NCBI GenBank assembly: GCA_018292915.2
Contig: JACVVK020000095.1
Location: forward strand, 1-64,000
DNA: 64,000 nucleotides
Origin: Batillaria attramentaria
Taxonomy: Eukaryota > Mollusca > Gastropoda > Batillariidae
Direction: 5' to 3'
Part shown: piece by piece, positions 54,647 to 63,980 of the stretch
Numbering within the stretch: position 1 is the stretch's first letter
How the letters are laid out: each line of letters starts with the position of its first letter
Notes under the pieces: generated by a model
The model's database searches: none
The model's input: only the letters and a program-made list of their open reading frames with translations
What the model was told of the DNA's origin: nothing
Translations under genes and position numbers: made by a program

Positions 54647-56249
54647 TTTAAGGTTGGTGTACAAGGGAAAATGCTTTCAGCACTCAAAGCTATGTACAAC
54701 TCAGTCAAGTTTTGTGTTAGAGACAACATGGATTACACCGAATACTTTGAGTGTTTCCAAGGTTTGAAGCAAGGATGTTTGGCTTCGCCAACTTTATTCT
54801 CCTTCGTAATTAACGAGTTAGCATCTCATATCATTGCCAGTGGTAAACATGGTTTTCAGCTCAGGCGTGGTGCAGTTGAACTGTTTTTGCTGATGTTTGC
54901 TGATGACATTGCCCTGTTTTCCTGCACACCTAGTGGTCTACAAAATCAGTTAGACAATTTGTACATTGTTGCTGGTAAACTTGGACTTACTGTTAATCTT
55001 GATAAAACTAAGATCATTGTGTTTAGAAATGGAGGGTTCTTGTCAAAGTTTGAGAAATGGAAATATGGTACTCAGTCTGTAGAAGTTGTTAACACATACA
55101 AGTATCTAGGTCTAAATTTTACTACTCGTTTAAGCCTGAACACATCTGTTACTGATCTTGTTATTAAGGCAAAGAAATGTGTTGTAGATATCTTTAGAGT
55201 CCTCAGGAAATTAGATTGTCGTAACCCTACTATATTTTTCAAACTGTTTGATGCTCAGATTACACCGATGCTTTTTTACGGTTCAGAAATTTGGGGAGTT
55301 GAAGAGTTTAGAGAAATTGAGAAAGTTCATCTCTTTGCATGTAAATGTCTTCTTAATGTTAGCCTCCGAACGCCCAATCAGATGGTATACGGTGAACTCG
55401 GGAGATATCCCCTTTCTGTACTGTCCTCAGTGAGATGCGTTTCCAACTGGCTTAGGCTGTGTAGTTTACCACACGACAGATTGTCCTGCATGGCATACGA
55501 TATGCTGAAAGAAATGGACGACAGAGGTAAAGTTACATGGGCTACACATGTCAAAGATTTACTTTTCCGAAATGGGTTTGGTCATGTCTGGGTTGCTCAA
55601 GGTGTTGGCAATAAGAGAATGTTTCTTAATGAATGCAGACAAAGGTTGATTGACTGTTCAAAACAAAACTGGTCGTCTAAAGTTTCAGAAAGCGATCGCT
55701 TTGCCGTCTACCGTAGTTTTAAAACATCATTAGAAAAAGAGAGTTACTTTGATATCATACATTCAAATTATATAAGAAATATGTACATTAAGTTTAGACT
55801 TGGTCTTACGGAACTGATGTGTAACAAAACCAGATACCAGTTGTCAAATACATCAAATGTGTGTCCAGTTTGTCGTAACGTACCAGAGGACGAGGTCCAT
55901 TTTCTGTTCTTCTGCCCCCTGTACGATGACTTGCGCCAGAAATACTTGTCTAGGTTTGACCTAGATTTCTATTGTACACAGCAGATGTCAATTTTACACA
56001 CCTCGACTCCAGCTGCTGTTGGCGACCTTGCAAAATACGTGTTCCATTCATTTAAGCTCCGTGACAATACCACGTGACAATACCACGTGACAATACCACG
56101 TTCGCGTAGCAAACTCCACGTGCAGCTTGTGGTTTTCTGGATCACGGCCTGGCATGTGTCTGTAACACGGAGTACTACCCGATAGTTATGTTTCCGACCT
56201 GTGTATATGTTAGTACGCTACTCGTAGATGGTCATGCGTAGGCTATTTA

Positions 56250-56285
<36 letters not shown>

Positions 56286-56418
56286 TTACCTCCGGCTTAT
56301 ATAACCATTCCGTGTTGTTGTTCTTTCTGTTACGCCATTTCATTATTTGTAAAGACAACTCACTTCCATTGTAATGGACGGAAGTCCGAACAATAAAATG
56401 TCTGAGTCTGAGTCTGAG
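54647..56418 (+). mobile_element. 5'-truncated non-LTR retrotransposon (LINE)
   Basis: Starts in mid-RT (open frame already running at AAGGTTGGTGTACAAGGG) and ends with a 3' UTR and a (TGAGTC)n tail after ACAATAAAATGTC. Matching TCTCTCTTCTC at 54636-54646 and 56419-56429 could be an 11-bp TSD, but it is low complexity. The stop codon lies within a 14-bp motif (GTGACAATACCAC) repeated three times at about 56062-56100. Preserved frame implies a recent insertion. Confidence 0.92.
54671..56077 (+). CDS. Reverse transcriptase C-terminal portion (partial LINE ORF2)
   Basis: A 468-codon open frame lacking the N-terminal endonuclease and first RT motifs. The ATG at 54671 is internal: the frame is open upstream and reads KVGVQGKM, the usual RT context before this methionine. 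Visible RT landmarks are GLKQGCLASPTLF (about residues 31-43), the catalytic FADD box (about 76-79), LGLTVNLDKTK (about 105-115) and TYKYLGL (about 145). A C-terminal zinc-knuckle-like CPVC-(about 10)-HFLFFC lies around residues 397-416, as in several LINE clades. Not functional alone. Clade not assigned; RT identity is secure. Confidence 0.95.
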   Translation: MLSALKAMYNSVKFCVRDNMDYTEYFECFQGLKQGCLASPTLFSFVINELASHIIASGKHGFQLRRGAVELFLLMFADDIALFSCTPSGLQNQLDNLYIVAGKLGLTVNLDKTKIIVFRNGGFLSKFEKWKYGTQSVEVVNTYKYLGLNFTTRLSLNTSVTDLVIKAKKCVVDIFRVLRKLDCRNPTIFFKLFDAQITPMLFYGSEIWGVEEFREIEKVHLFACKCLLNVSLRTPNQMVYGELGRYPLSVLSSVRCVSNWLRLCSLPHDRLSCMAYDMLKEMDDRGKVTWATHVKDLLFRNGFGHVWVAQGVGNKRMFLNECRQRLIDCSKQNWSSKVSESDRFAVYRSFKTSLEKESYFDIIHSNYIRNMYIKFRLGLTELMCNKTRYQLSNTSNVCPVCRNVPEDEVHFLFFCPLYDDLRQKYLSRFDLDFYCTQQMSILHTSTPAAVGDLAKYVFHSFKLRDNTT

Positions 56419-56429
56419 TCTCTCTTCTC

Positions 56430-56545
56430 GGGCCAAATCGAATCCCGGTTGGGGCCAAATATTTGTTCTGGCATTTTCCTCGTTGACCCGTCTTTGATAT
56501 CACCCGTATATGATGGAAAAGGACGTTAAACCGTCAAATACCCAT
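56430..56545 (+). mobile_element. SINE S1, 5'-truncated, adjacent to the LINE end
   Basis: Starts at GGCCAAATCGAATCCCGGTT and continues GCATTTTCCTCGTTGACCCG to GGACGTTAAACCG. It abuts the TGAGTC tail of the LINE directly, so one element probably inserted beside or into the other's tail. Confidence 0.85.
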
Positions 56546-56556
56546 CATCATCATCT

Positions 56557-56589
<33 letters not shown>

Positions 56590-57340
56590 TGACTGACTGA
56601 TGGCAACCCATGGGCGACTGGGCTGGGGGTTGGGCAGGGGTAGGGAGCAGGAACACCGAGCCAAAACATTCCACCTGAACACTTTTCAATTCACGCTGTC
56701 GGGCTGGTCACGTAGGTGGTTTCGGTCGGCTTTTCTGTGGTTACAGGTGACTCTGTCAACTCCCACAAAAACTCACAGCCCTGAGCACATGCGCCGCGGG
56801 TTGGGAATTAATCCACACATCTAAGCCACAAACTTTTGATCGCCAATAAACCCCTTTCAGCCCGAAATATTTGCTAGTGTTTAGTCTCGTAAGCGCTAAC
56901 GTCGCCACCAGCTGTTGTTTAGAGGAAAGATCGCAGCATGGATGATCCCCCCCCCCCCCCCCCCCCCCTTTGATTCTCCGGGACCAAAGAAAGGGAGCAA
57001 ACTCTATCCCCTCATCGCAGTTTACCCTTCTGTCTACTCCAGGCCGTCCGAAGTCAGCTCTCGTAGATACAGCAGAGATTAAAACAGAAGGGGTTGGACG
57101 AGAAGAAAGAGAGATTGGGTTTACGTTGAATCGGGTTAAGCCCTTCAAGTGAAGATTGCGCTGCACTGCTGTGTGATCGAACATCTGCTGCAAATCCCGT
57201 TACTGCACGATACGACACGAGAACCTGTCAGCGTCACTTTTGCAGTGGGTCTTACGTGGTCAGTGTTTTAAAGTCTCGATACGTATTGCAGGCATGCAAC
57301 AGCGTGTGGAAAAGTTTTCACGAAAGTAACGGGGAAGAAG
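56546..57340. other. No gene; (GT)n at 56560-56588, C-run at 56947-56968
   Basis: The 145-codon minus frame (56756-57193) crosses the C-run as a glycine tract and has no recognisable domain. A short R2-like piece (AACAGCGTGTGGAAAAGTTT) lies near 57298-57320. Confidence 0.45.
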
Positions 57341-57480
57341 AGAGATGATGATGATGATGAATCGTTTTTATTCAGGATAGGGCATTTAGGCATTGCTGCC
57401 TATCTTACATGCTGTCCTGCTATTCTACATTCAAGTGTAAAAAAAACAAACAACAATTACAAACTATCTACAGGAAATGA
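57341..57480 (-). mobile_element. LINE 3' end (minus strand)
   Basis: Read on the minus strand, TGCCCTATCCTGAATAAAAA is followed by CGATTCATCATCATCATC, a typical non-LTR 3' UTR ending in a short tandem repeat. No coding part is retained. Confidence 0.5.
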
Positions 57481-57774
57481 AGGAGGGAGAAAATACAAAT
57501 AAAAAACAAAACAAACAAACAACCAACCAACAAACAAACAAACAAAAAAGCCAACACAAACGTGGCATGATTTGGCCTTATGCCGTTAAAAGGCCTTCAT
57601 AGCCATCGCTAAAATGCAAAAACATGTTCTATATATATATATGGTCATTGTTAGTTAAGCGTGTCGTGTAGTAAGTAAGTAAGTATACGTCGCCACCGGC
57701 GACATGGTACGCAGAGTAAGATATCGCAGACTGCTCCGATCTGATGTTTTTTTGTTGTTGTTGTTGTTGTTTTT
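57481..57774. other. No gene; (CAAA)n, (TA)n and (TTG)n
   Basis: A-rich CAAA repeats at 57500-57545, short TA at 57631-57642, and TTG at 57748-57772. Confidence 0.5.
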
Positions 57775-58259
57775 TGCCGCCACAACTCTTTGCTGGTTCC
57801 AGTGGTGTTCCTCCCAGGTAATGGAGGGAATCCACGGACGGCTTGGAAGTTGCGGCAATGTTTTTTTAATGCATGATGATGGAGATGAGGATGATGGTAA
57901 GATGATGCTATGGAGGTCCGTGTGGTTTGGGACTGCGGGACAGGGCCGCATTCCAAGCTTCCTGTCTAAATATCCCGGCATTAACCAGGCCCGGGAACTA
58001 CGGCACCTGCGGTGCCGGCCGTGTAATCATCCACACCATAAGACGTGTCATACCAAGGGAAGCACCCCCAAAGTCGCACCCGTGAAGTGGGTGAATCTCG
58101 GCTGAGTGGCAACAGAATCCCCATTGGGCCCATAGCACACCCGCTCTGGGTAGGAGCCGATGTAGGGTAGAAAAAATTCCGCTTGCCTCGGCTGGGACTC
58201 GAACCCGGGTCTCCCGGTCCATAGCCCGAAGTGCTAACCACTACACTACGGGGGCCGGT
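57775..58259 (-). mobile_element. S3, 490-bp tRNA-headed SINE-like repeat, copy 2
   Basis: The minus-strand head is CGTAGTGTAGTGGTTAGCAC with B-box CCGGGTTCGAGTCCCAGCC. The body is collinear with 45722-46214 (GGTGCTTCCCTTGGTATGAC; CAGTCCCAAACCACACGG; GATTCCCTCCATTACC). About 80-85% similar by eye. Confidence 0.82.
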
Positions 58260-58292
58260 CGATCTGAAGTTCTTACATGGAGCTACACGAGA

Positions 58293-58333
58293 TTAACTCT
58301 TTGACGACGGAGCACAAAGCGTCAAAGAGTTAA
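58293..58333. repeat. Perfect 14-bp inverted repeat, 13-nt loop, TTAA ends
   Basis: TTAACTCTTTGACG (58293-58306) and CGTCAAAGAGTTAA (58320-58333) form a hairpin with TTAA at both outer ends. A similar but shorter TTAA-containing hairpin lies at 9787-9815. Confidence 0.85.
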
Positions 58334-58420
58334 CCATGTCAGTCATGTGGCAGCGAGGCAGGCTCTTTTCCCCAAACAGGCTGTAAAGCAAATGTTTTAC
58401 TCGCGAAAACAACATAGAGC

Positions 58421-58535
58421 GGGCGACTAATTCCATCGTGGCTAAGCCAGCTTATGTTTGGGAACAGTATCGCCCGTGAGCGCGCCTATACCAGTCGAAA
58501 TGCTCTATTTTGTCGATTAGTACAGCTCTTGGTGC
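58421..58535 (+). repeat. Dispersed repeat R5, copy 2
   Basis: Same orientation as 31148-31257. Both contain ACAGT(A/T)TCGC(C/T)CGTGAG and end in AGTACAGCTCTT. Confidence 0.75.
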
Positions 58536-58860
58536 GATACAACGTTGTTTCCACTTTGCGTGAGAGGTCGAACTGGAAGCTTGACTGAGATGGTTCATTT
58601 GCCTTTACATCTGCAGCCATAAAATTCACTCCGAGTCATGAACTACTGGGGCTGAGTTGTAGCAGAATCCAATTACCCGTTGTGCACCGGGACGCACAGA
58701 TAACAAAAGAAGAGTAAGACCGGATTCAAGATCTTCTTACGACTCAGCCAGCGTCTGTCTTACAATGATTTTCTCTGTCGATTGTTGCGAGAAATAATGA
58801 AGCGTCGTCGTTCTTGGTTCGGGCCGCCCAAACAGAAAATCCTCTCGGGCGACCCTTGAG

Positions 58861-58862
<2 letters not shown>
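58536..58862. other. No gene recognised
   Basis: Unique sequence; nothing supportable. Confidence 0.45.

Positions 58863-58940
<78 letters not shown>
58863..58940. repeat. (CA)n microsatellite
   Basis: About 78 bp of CA, uninterrupted. Confidence 0.97.
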
Positions 58941-58941
<1 letters not shown>

Positions 58942-59004
58942 AACGGTCGCCAACACTACATCATTTAAAGAGGACTTTCTCGCAGCTGGGTCGAGAGTGG
59001 CTGA

Positions 59005-59075
59005 GAGAGACTGACTGACTGACTGACTGACTGAAACGTTTATTTCAGGATAAAGACTTGTAGGCATGGTCTAGA
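59005..59075 (-). mobile_element. LINE 3' end (minus strand) with (CAGT)n tail
   Basis: Minus strand AAGTCTTTATCCTGAAATAA, ACGTTTCAGTCAGTCAGTC. It resembles the 57.34-kb end (TATCCTGAATAAAAACG) but has a different terminal repeat. Confidence 0.5.
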
Positions 59076-59088
59076 GAGAGAGAGAGAG

Positions 59089-59176
<88 letters not shown>

Positions 59177-59463
59177 ACGGTGTGCGCGCGTGCGTATACG
59201 TAAGTGCGTGCGCGCGAGTGTCTCTGTCTGTCTGCCTGTCTGTCGCGCGCGCGTGTCTCTGTCTGTCTGTCTGTCGCGCGTGCGTGTCTCTGTCTGTCTG
59301 TCGCGCGCGCGTGTCTCTGTCTGTCTGTCGCGCGCGCGCGTCTCTCTCTGTCTGTCTGTCGCGCGCGCGTGTCTCTCTCTGTCTGTCTGTCTGTCGCGCG
59401 CGCGTGTCTCTCTCTGTCTGTCTGTCTGTCGCGCGCGCATGTCTCTGTCTGTCTGTCTCTCTG
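59076..59463. repeat. (GA)n-(GT)n followed by a (GTCT)n / (CG)n minisatellite
   Basis: (GT)n occupies about 59093-59171. From 59216 to 59463 blocks of GTCTCTGTCTGTCTGTC alternate with GCGCGCGCGT about eight times, at 32-46 bp spacing. The long frames on both strands (up to 195 codons) are repeat translations. Confidence 0.95.
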
Positions 59464-59797
59464 CGGGAACAGGGCACCCTACTCTATTACGCGCCGCGGG
59501 TTTTTCCATCGTCGAAACCTCTCCGCTGACAGTTACCTCCCCCCCCCCCAAAAAAGTAACATGAGAGTGCGTCAGAGTATTTTTACCCTGGTCCCCGATC
59601 GAAATGTGCAAGATCACGGACTGGCAAAACATACATCACGACCCAAAATGGAACAGCCGGAAACGCAAGGCGAAATAGGAGTGATCGGCGTGTTGGGATG
59701 GGGTGTGCAGAAAGAGGCGGTTATGGCGGAAAGTAGATGAGGGTGTGTGTGTGTGGTGTGTGTGGGGGAGGGGGGGGGGGCGAGGCGAGGACGGTGA
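59464..59797. other. No gene recognised
   Basis: Unique sequence with a C-run at 59539, short GT at 59741 and a G-run at 59770. Confidence 0.45.
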
Positions 59798-59978
59798 GTG
59801 GGTGGGTGGATGGGTGGGTGTTTGGGGATTTAACGTCCTTTTCCACCACATAGGATGATATCAAAGACGGGGCAACGATGAAAAAGCCAGCACAAATATT
59901 TGGCCCCAGCCGGGATCGAACTCACGACCCGAGCATTAGAAGTCCAGCGCTCTACCATTCGACCACCCCGGCTCCCCT
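59798..59978 (-). mobile_element. SINE S1, full length, 13-bp TSD
   Basis: The complete minus-strand copy has an expanded (GGGT)n tail end. Flanks GCGAGGACGGTGA (59785-59797) and GCGAGGAAGGTGA (59979-59991) differ at one position. Confidence 0.93.
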
Positions 59979-60133
59979 GCGAGGAAGGTGAAGGGGGAGG
60001 GGGTGGGGGCGGGGAGTGTGCGTGAGGGCTCTCTGGGGTCTGGTGTATGGGAAAAGACTGGGACATAATTATAATTCAGAGACTTCCGTATACACGTCAG
60101 TCTTTGAAAACCATCTGAATTGTCGAATGGTCT

Positions 60134-60212
60134 AACACAGCCGGGATTCGAACTCACGACCCGAGCATTGAAAGTCCAACGCACTAACATTCGGCTGTCC
60201 CGGCTCTCCAAG
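60134..60212 (-). mobile_element. SINE S1 head fragment
   Basis: Head only: minus-strand GGAGAGCCGGGACAGCCGAA to GAGTTCGAATCCCGGCTG. Body and tail missing. Confidence 0.85.
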
Positions 60213-60286
60213 CCTCCCCGACTTCCCGAGTGTAGGCCGAAGGACACAATTGCACGAGGTCTCAAAATGCCTATATTCCCTATTAG

Positions 60287-60715
60287 CTTCAAGTATCATA
60301 GTCACCCCTAAAAATGTTTCAATCTAGAAACTAAAATTACCATGCACAGGCAATTCAAGGGCACGCACCTGACAGGAGTTCAAAAAAAAAAATAAAAAAA
60401 ATGAATGTCTCCTTTCCGCTCAGGCCTCACTGGAGTAATGCACGTCTACTTTCTCCTTAGGCCAGAGAGCCAGTTCACACAAATCCGCTTGCGTCACTTG
60501 TGTTCGACTTCTGTGTAAAATGTCCCAGCTTCACTGGCAGCTTGCCTCTTGTTGCGGCCGCCTGGCATACACCTTGCCCTACATAACACAAAAATCACGA
60601 AGATCACGCTTTTTCGTGACAACAAAAATTACTACAAACTAGCACACTCACCAAACAGGGTACCTCAAATAACCACGAAACATGACCCCACGCTCAATTT
60701 GTGTCCTTACGCTCA
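60287..60715 (-). repeat. Dispersed repeat R3, copy 2
   Basis: Inverted relative to 20130-20585. Collinear landmarks are CATAGTC-CCTAAAAATG, GTCTCCTTTCCGCTCA, ACTGGAGTAATGCACGTCTA, CCCAGCTTCACTGGCAGC, CACGCTTTTTCGTGAC and ATGACCCCACG. Confidence 0.78.
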
Positions 60716-60763
60716 AGTTTCAGGTCACAGAATACAGTCGTTTTTCTGCTCTTTGGCTCCTAC

Positions 60764-60858
60764 CAGGCGCGTAGGAAGATGCTGAGAGGAAGGGGGGTCC
60801 ACTAAGTCGGATGAGCCATACGGCCGGGGTGAAAAAGGGGGGCCGGGGGGGGGGGAGG

Positions 60859-60943
<85 letters not shown>

Positions 60944-61095
60944 CGCGCGCCAAGGATTGTGTCCTGCGACAGCAGAGCAGGGGGGCCCCACCGCTGGTGG
61001 GCCCCCTCTCCTCTTATCAAGATATTCGGGCCCCCCCTTCCAAAAATCGAACGGGGGCCTGGGCCCCCAGGGTCCCCGTGGTTCCTACGCCCCTG
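60764..61095. mobile_element. T1-related element, copy D (332 bp), 5-bp TSD
   Basis: Ends CAGGCGCGTAGGAAG and, inverted, CAGGGGCGTAGGAACC. Flanked by CCTAC (60759-60763 and 61096-61100). The TIR differs from copies A-C after CAGGGGCG, so it is a sister family. The interior contains a long (GT)n-(GC)n tract (60861-60951) and G/C-rich inverted phrases (GGGGCCCC). Confidence 0.85.
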
Positions 61096-61317
61096 CCTAC
61101 TGTCAGGTGAGCACACTTGCTTCAAAACAGATTTTCCCACCAAAACAGACAATGGTTTCCAGAAGCAAGATTATGTCTACGAGCTGCAGGACAAAAAAAT
61201 TTTTTAAAAAGTCTTTAGTGTAATTTTGACAGTCCACTAACGCTTCGTCCGTGCCAACCCCACATACTGAAATCGCTCCAAAATTTGCACTCTGTTATTC
61301 ATGCTCCTCTCCATGCG
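61096..61317. other. No gene recognised
   Basis: Unique sequence; nothing supportable. Confidence 0.45.
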
Positions 61318-61431
61318 GTGGGTGGGTGGGTGTTTGGGAGTTTAACGTCCTTCTCCACCACGTAAGGGTGATATCAAAGACGGGACAACGAGTAAAAGGT
61401 AGCACAAATATTTGGCCCCAGCCGGGACTCC
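61318..61431 (-). mobile_element. SINE S1, 5'-truncated
   Basis: Tail (GGGTGGGTGTTTGGGAGTTT) and body to GGCCCCAGCCGGGACTC on the minus strand; the head is missing. Confidence 0.85.
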
Positions 61432-61899
61432 CCCCTCTTCATGCACAAGGCCCCCTGAAGACTAGGTGTATATCTGGGGTGGGAGTGGAGGGGTGCGGGA
61501 GGGGTGTACGCAGGAGGGAAGGGGGGATGGAGTGGGGGGGGGGCAGTAGTTCGTGTCATTTCTGTGAAGACAGCTATTTGCCGTCATGAGAGCTGGGCCG
61601 GGGATTATTAGCCGCTGTGAAATGTGTCCCATGAGAGATTTTATCACTGGAACGTTATTGAAGGCTTGACACCACTCCTTGGCGTGACGGGCGGTGCTTT
61701 CAATTTTGGGACGAGCATTACGTCATTCTAAATCGCAGTGAGGGATAGATGGAGCATGGGTTGAGGTGGGGGGTGGGGTGGGGTGGGGTGGGGGTTGGGG
61801 GGAGGGGGCTCTCCTCTATTGATTGACAGGAGTTGGGTCGTCTATTTATCACGTGGTACACACACCGGATGCTTCAGGTTTCGAGAATGTCGCGTGACA
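61432..61899. other. No gene; G-rich DNA
   Basis: Purine/G-rich stretches at 61470-61545 and (GGGGT)n at 61765-61800. Confidence 0.5.
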
Positions 61900-62170
61900 C
61901 TCGCTATCAGACGAGACTCTCGCGTTAAATATAGAAACTGTCCATTAAATCTCTTGCATGTGGTGAGTCTAATCCAACATGCGCCGCCAGATGGACGCTG
62001 GAAGGAATGGGTGGAGGTGGGGGATGCAACGCGTGTTAAACCCCCTCCCACCACCACCACCACCCCCCCCCCCCAAAAAAAAAAGGAAAAAAAGCAACAT
62101 TGTGTTGTTAGTGGAGACTCTCGCGATAAATAGAGAAACCGGCCGTTAAGTCTTTTGCATGACTGACGCC
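61900..62170 (+). repeat. Spaced duplication of about 55 bp
   Basis: GAGACTCTCGCGTTAAATAT - GAAACTGTCC - TTAAATCTCTTGCATG (61911-61960) recurs as GAGACTCTCGCGATAAATAG - GAAACCGGCC - TTAAGTCTTTTGCATG (62115-62161). ATGGACGCTGGAAG at 61991 also recurs at 63370. Confidence 0.75.
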
Positions 62171-62177
62171 GGAGTTT

Positions 62178-62240
62178 GTGAGTGAGTGAGTTTTAGGGCT
62201 TAACGCCGCGCAAGCAACAAAGACTAATTCGCGGCTAATG
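62178..62240 (-). mobile_element. Possible SINE 3' tail fragment
   Basis: GAGTGAGTGAGTTTTAGGGC and TTAACGCCGCGCAAGC resemble the tail organisation of S1 (tandem GGGT, then TTTAACG) but with a different sequence. Probably another SINE family's 3' end. Confidence 0.4.
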
Positions 62241-63629
62241 TTCCTGAACTACTTGAAAAAAACAAAAAACAAAACAACCCAAAACAAAAACGTAACGTTG
62301 GACAAAGGATGCAAACTGGTCTATGGGGCAGTATAAACCTAGGACATGCAGGAGACGCTGCACCTTCATGCTAATTTATCAAACCCCCGATTACCCAAAA
62401 AGCGTAGAAAACAAATACCAATTATAAATGATCAAAGTCAACACAAATACGAAGTGTGTATACAGCAAATATTGAAACTTACCATCTCCTAGACGCAATA
62501 CACCAGTTCGCAGCATACGCCCAACATTTCTGTTTTTAACCACAGGCAGTGAAGACGTGAATGGGGGTTAAAACAAGATGAAATATAAATGAAAGGGCCG
62601 AACTCAGAAATCAGATGAGAGATGAGAGGAAGAACAGAGCGGCTAAGTTCGGGGCGGGGGGGGGGGGGGTTAAAAGATAAAGAGACAGGCGAATGGGCTG
62701 GTGAGGGATAGGCCGAAAAAGAGAAAAGAAAATTCCTTAGTTGCCAGTGGAAACATCATGCCTGGGATGCAGTTGGAGGAAAGTACCGTTAAAACACGGA
62801 ACCTCCCGACAGTGAGGTGGTTTGGGAAAACAACACATCCGCGAGCGGAGCATTGTAATGGTCTTCACGTGGCAGGTGTTCAACAGCACCAACAGGGCGC
62901 TGTGTACAAAACCTGCCTGGATGAAGTGTGCGTGTGGAGGGGGGGGGGGTTCCAGTGAAGGCCTTCAGAGACGACCCTCATATCTTTCTTTACAGATCTG
63001 TCCTATCATAACAATGTATTTGACGTCTCCGCCGCACATGTTTCTGTACTTATGAGCACACTTATAAGTTTTTGACTTGTTGTGCTCGGCCTCGTGAAAA
63101 CAGTGAGAGTGCATATTTATATTTGTTCAAAATGAATAAAACTGTTTCAACCAAAGACGACCCTCAAATGTCTCACTGGACCAAGGGTCAGCAGGCACCC
63201 GCATACTGACCTCACCCCAGATGAGAGTTTAAGGGAGCAAAAGGCAGGTGAATGGACCAATCTAGGCAGAAGTAAGTCTAAAGACAGAAAAAAAGGGGCC
63301 GGCAAGCTCAGCGAAATCAGCCCCGCCGCATGAAGTAATTCTTGACACGTGAAGGCGAGCCCATGGGACCATGGACGCTGGAAGAGGAGAGGGGGGGGGG
63401 GGGGGGTTGCAACGTGTTTTTCTTGCCCCGAAAATGCAACATCGCGTGTTTTGGCTCTGCGGCAGAGGCAATAACTTCTGTGTTGACACTCACGTAAAGG
63501 TAAATCAGATTAGGTGAATGGGGAACCTGCAGTTTGGAGCGAGTCACCATAAAAGGCTCACACACGCAATCCAATAATACCCTTTCCCAATTCGAGCGAT
63601 GGAGGCTTTTTCGGGCTTGAGATGTTGAG
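62241..63629. other. No gene recognised
   Basis: Unique sequence with G-runs (62655, 62940, 63395). GACGACCCTCA-AT phrases occur at 62971 and 63157. The frames have no recognisable domain. Confidence 0.45.
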
Positions 63630-63980
63630 GATGTGGCGACACCACAGAAGTAAAGAGATAGACGCACCGCCGCACGCTGCCACCGCTGCTTGCGAGTGTC
63701 GCTATCGCGGCCATCTTACTAATACCAGAACTCAGAGGCTCTGTGTATAGGACGCCTCGTTCAAAATACAAAGTTCTTTAGAAAGACGTCATCAGAAATG
63801 TGACGTAAGATAAAGCGGACCAATGCTATGCGCGCTATGCAAACAGCTGATAGCGTCTGGCCAGTGCTATGTGCGCTATGTAAACAGCTGGCACTTCCAG
63901 GTACTAGCAACATGGCGAGCGGCGGCGTCACTTTTCCGGCACCACGGTGCGTCTATCTCTATACGTCTATGGGTGACACC
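63630..63980. repeat. Inverted motif pair at the window end, with internal duplication
   Basis: AGAGATAGACGCACCG (about 63656-63671) is repeated inverted as CGGTGCGTCTATCTCT (63945-63960), with further similarity outward (GGTGTCGCC- and GGTGTCACCC-like). Between them, CCAATGCTATGCGCGCTATG / CCAGTGCTATGTGCGCTATG, each followed by (C/T)AAACAGCTG, forms a 40-bp tandem pair (63820-63895). Possibly a TIR element; the right end may lie at or beyond the window edge. Confidence 0.55.

Noticed and set aside
59045..59632. 195-codon minus frame rich in Arg/Asp/Thr
   Set aside because: Runs entirely through the GTCT/CG minisatellite and the GT tract; the opposite strand is equally open.
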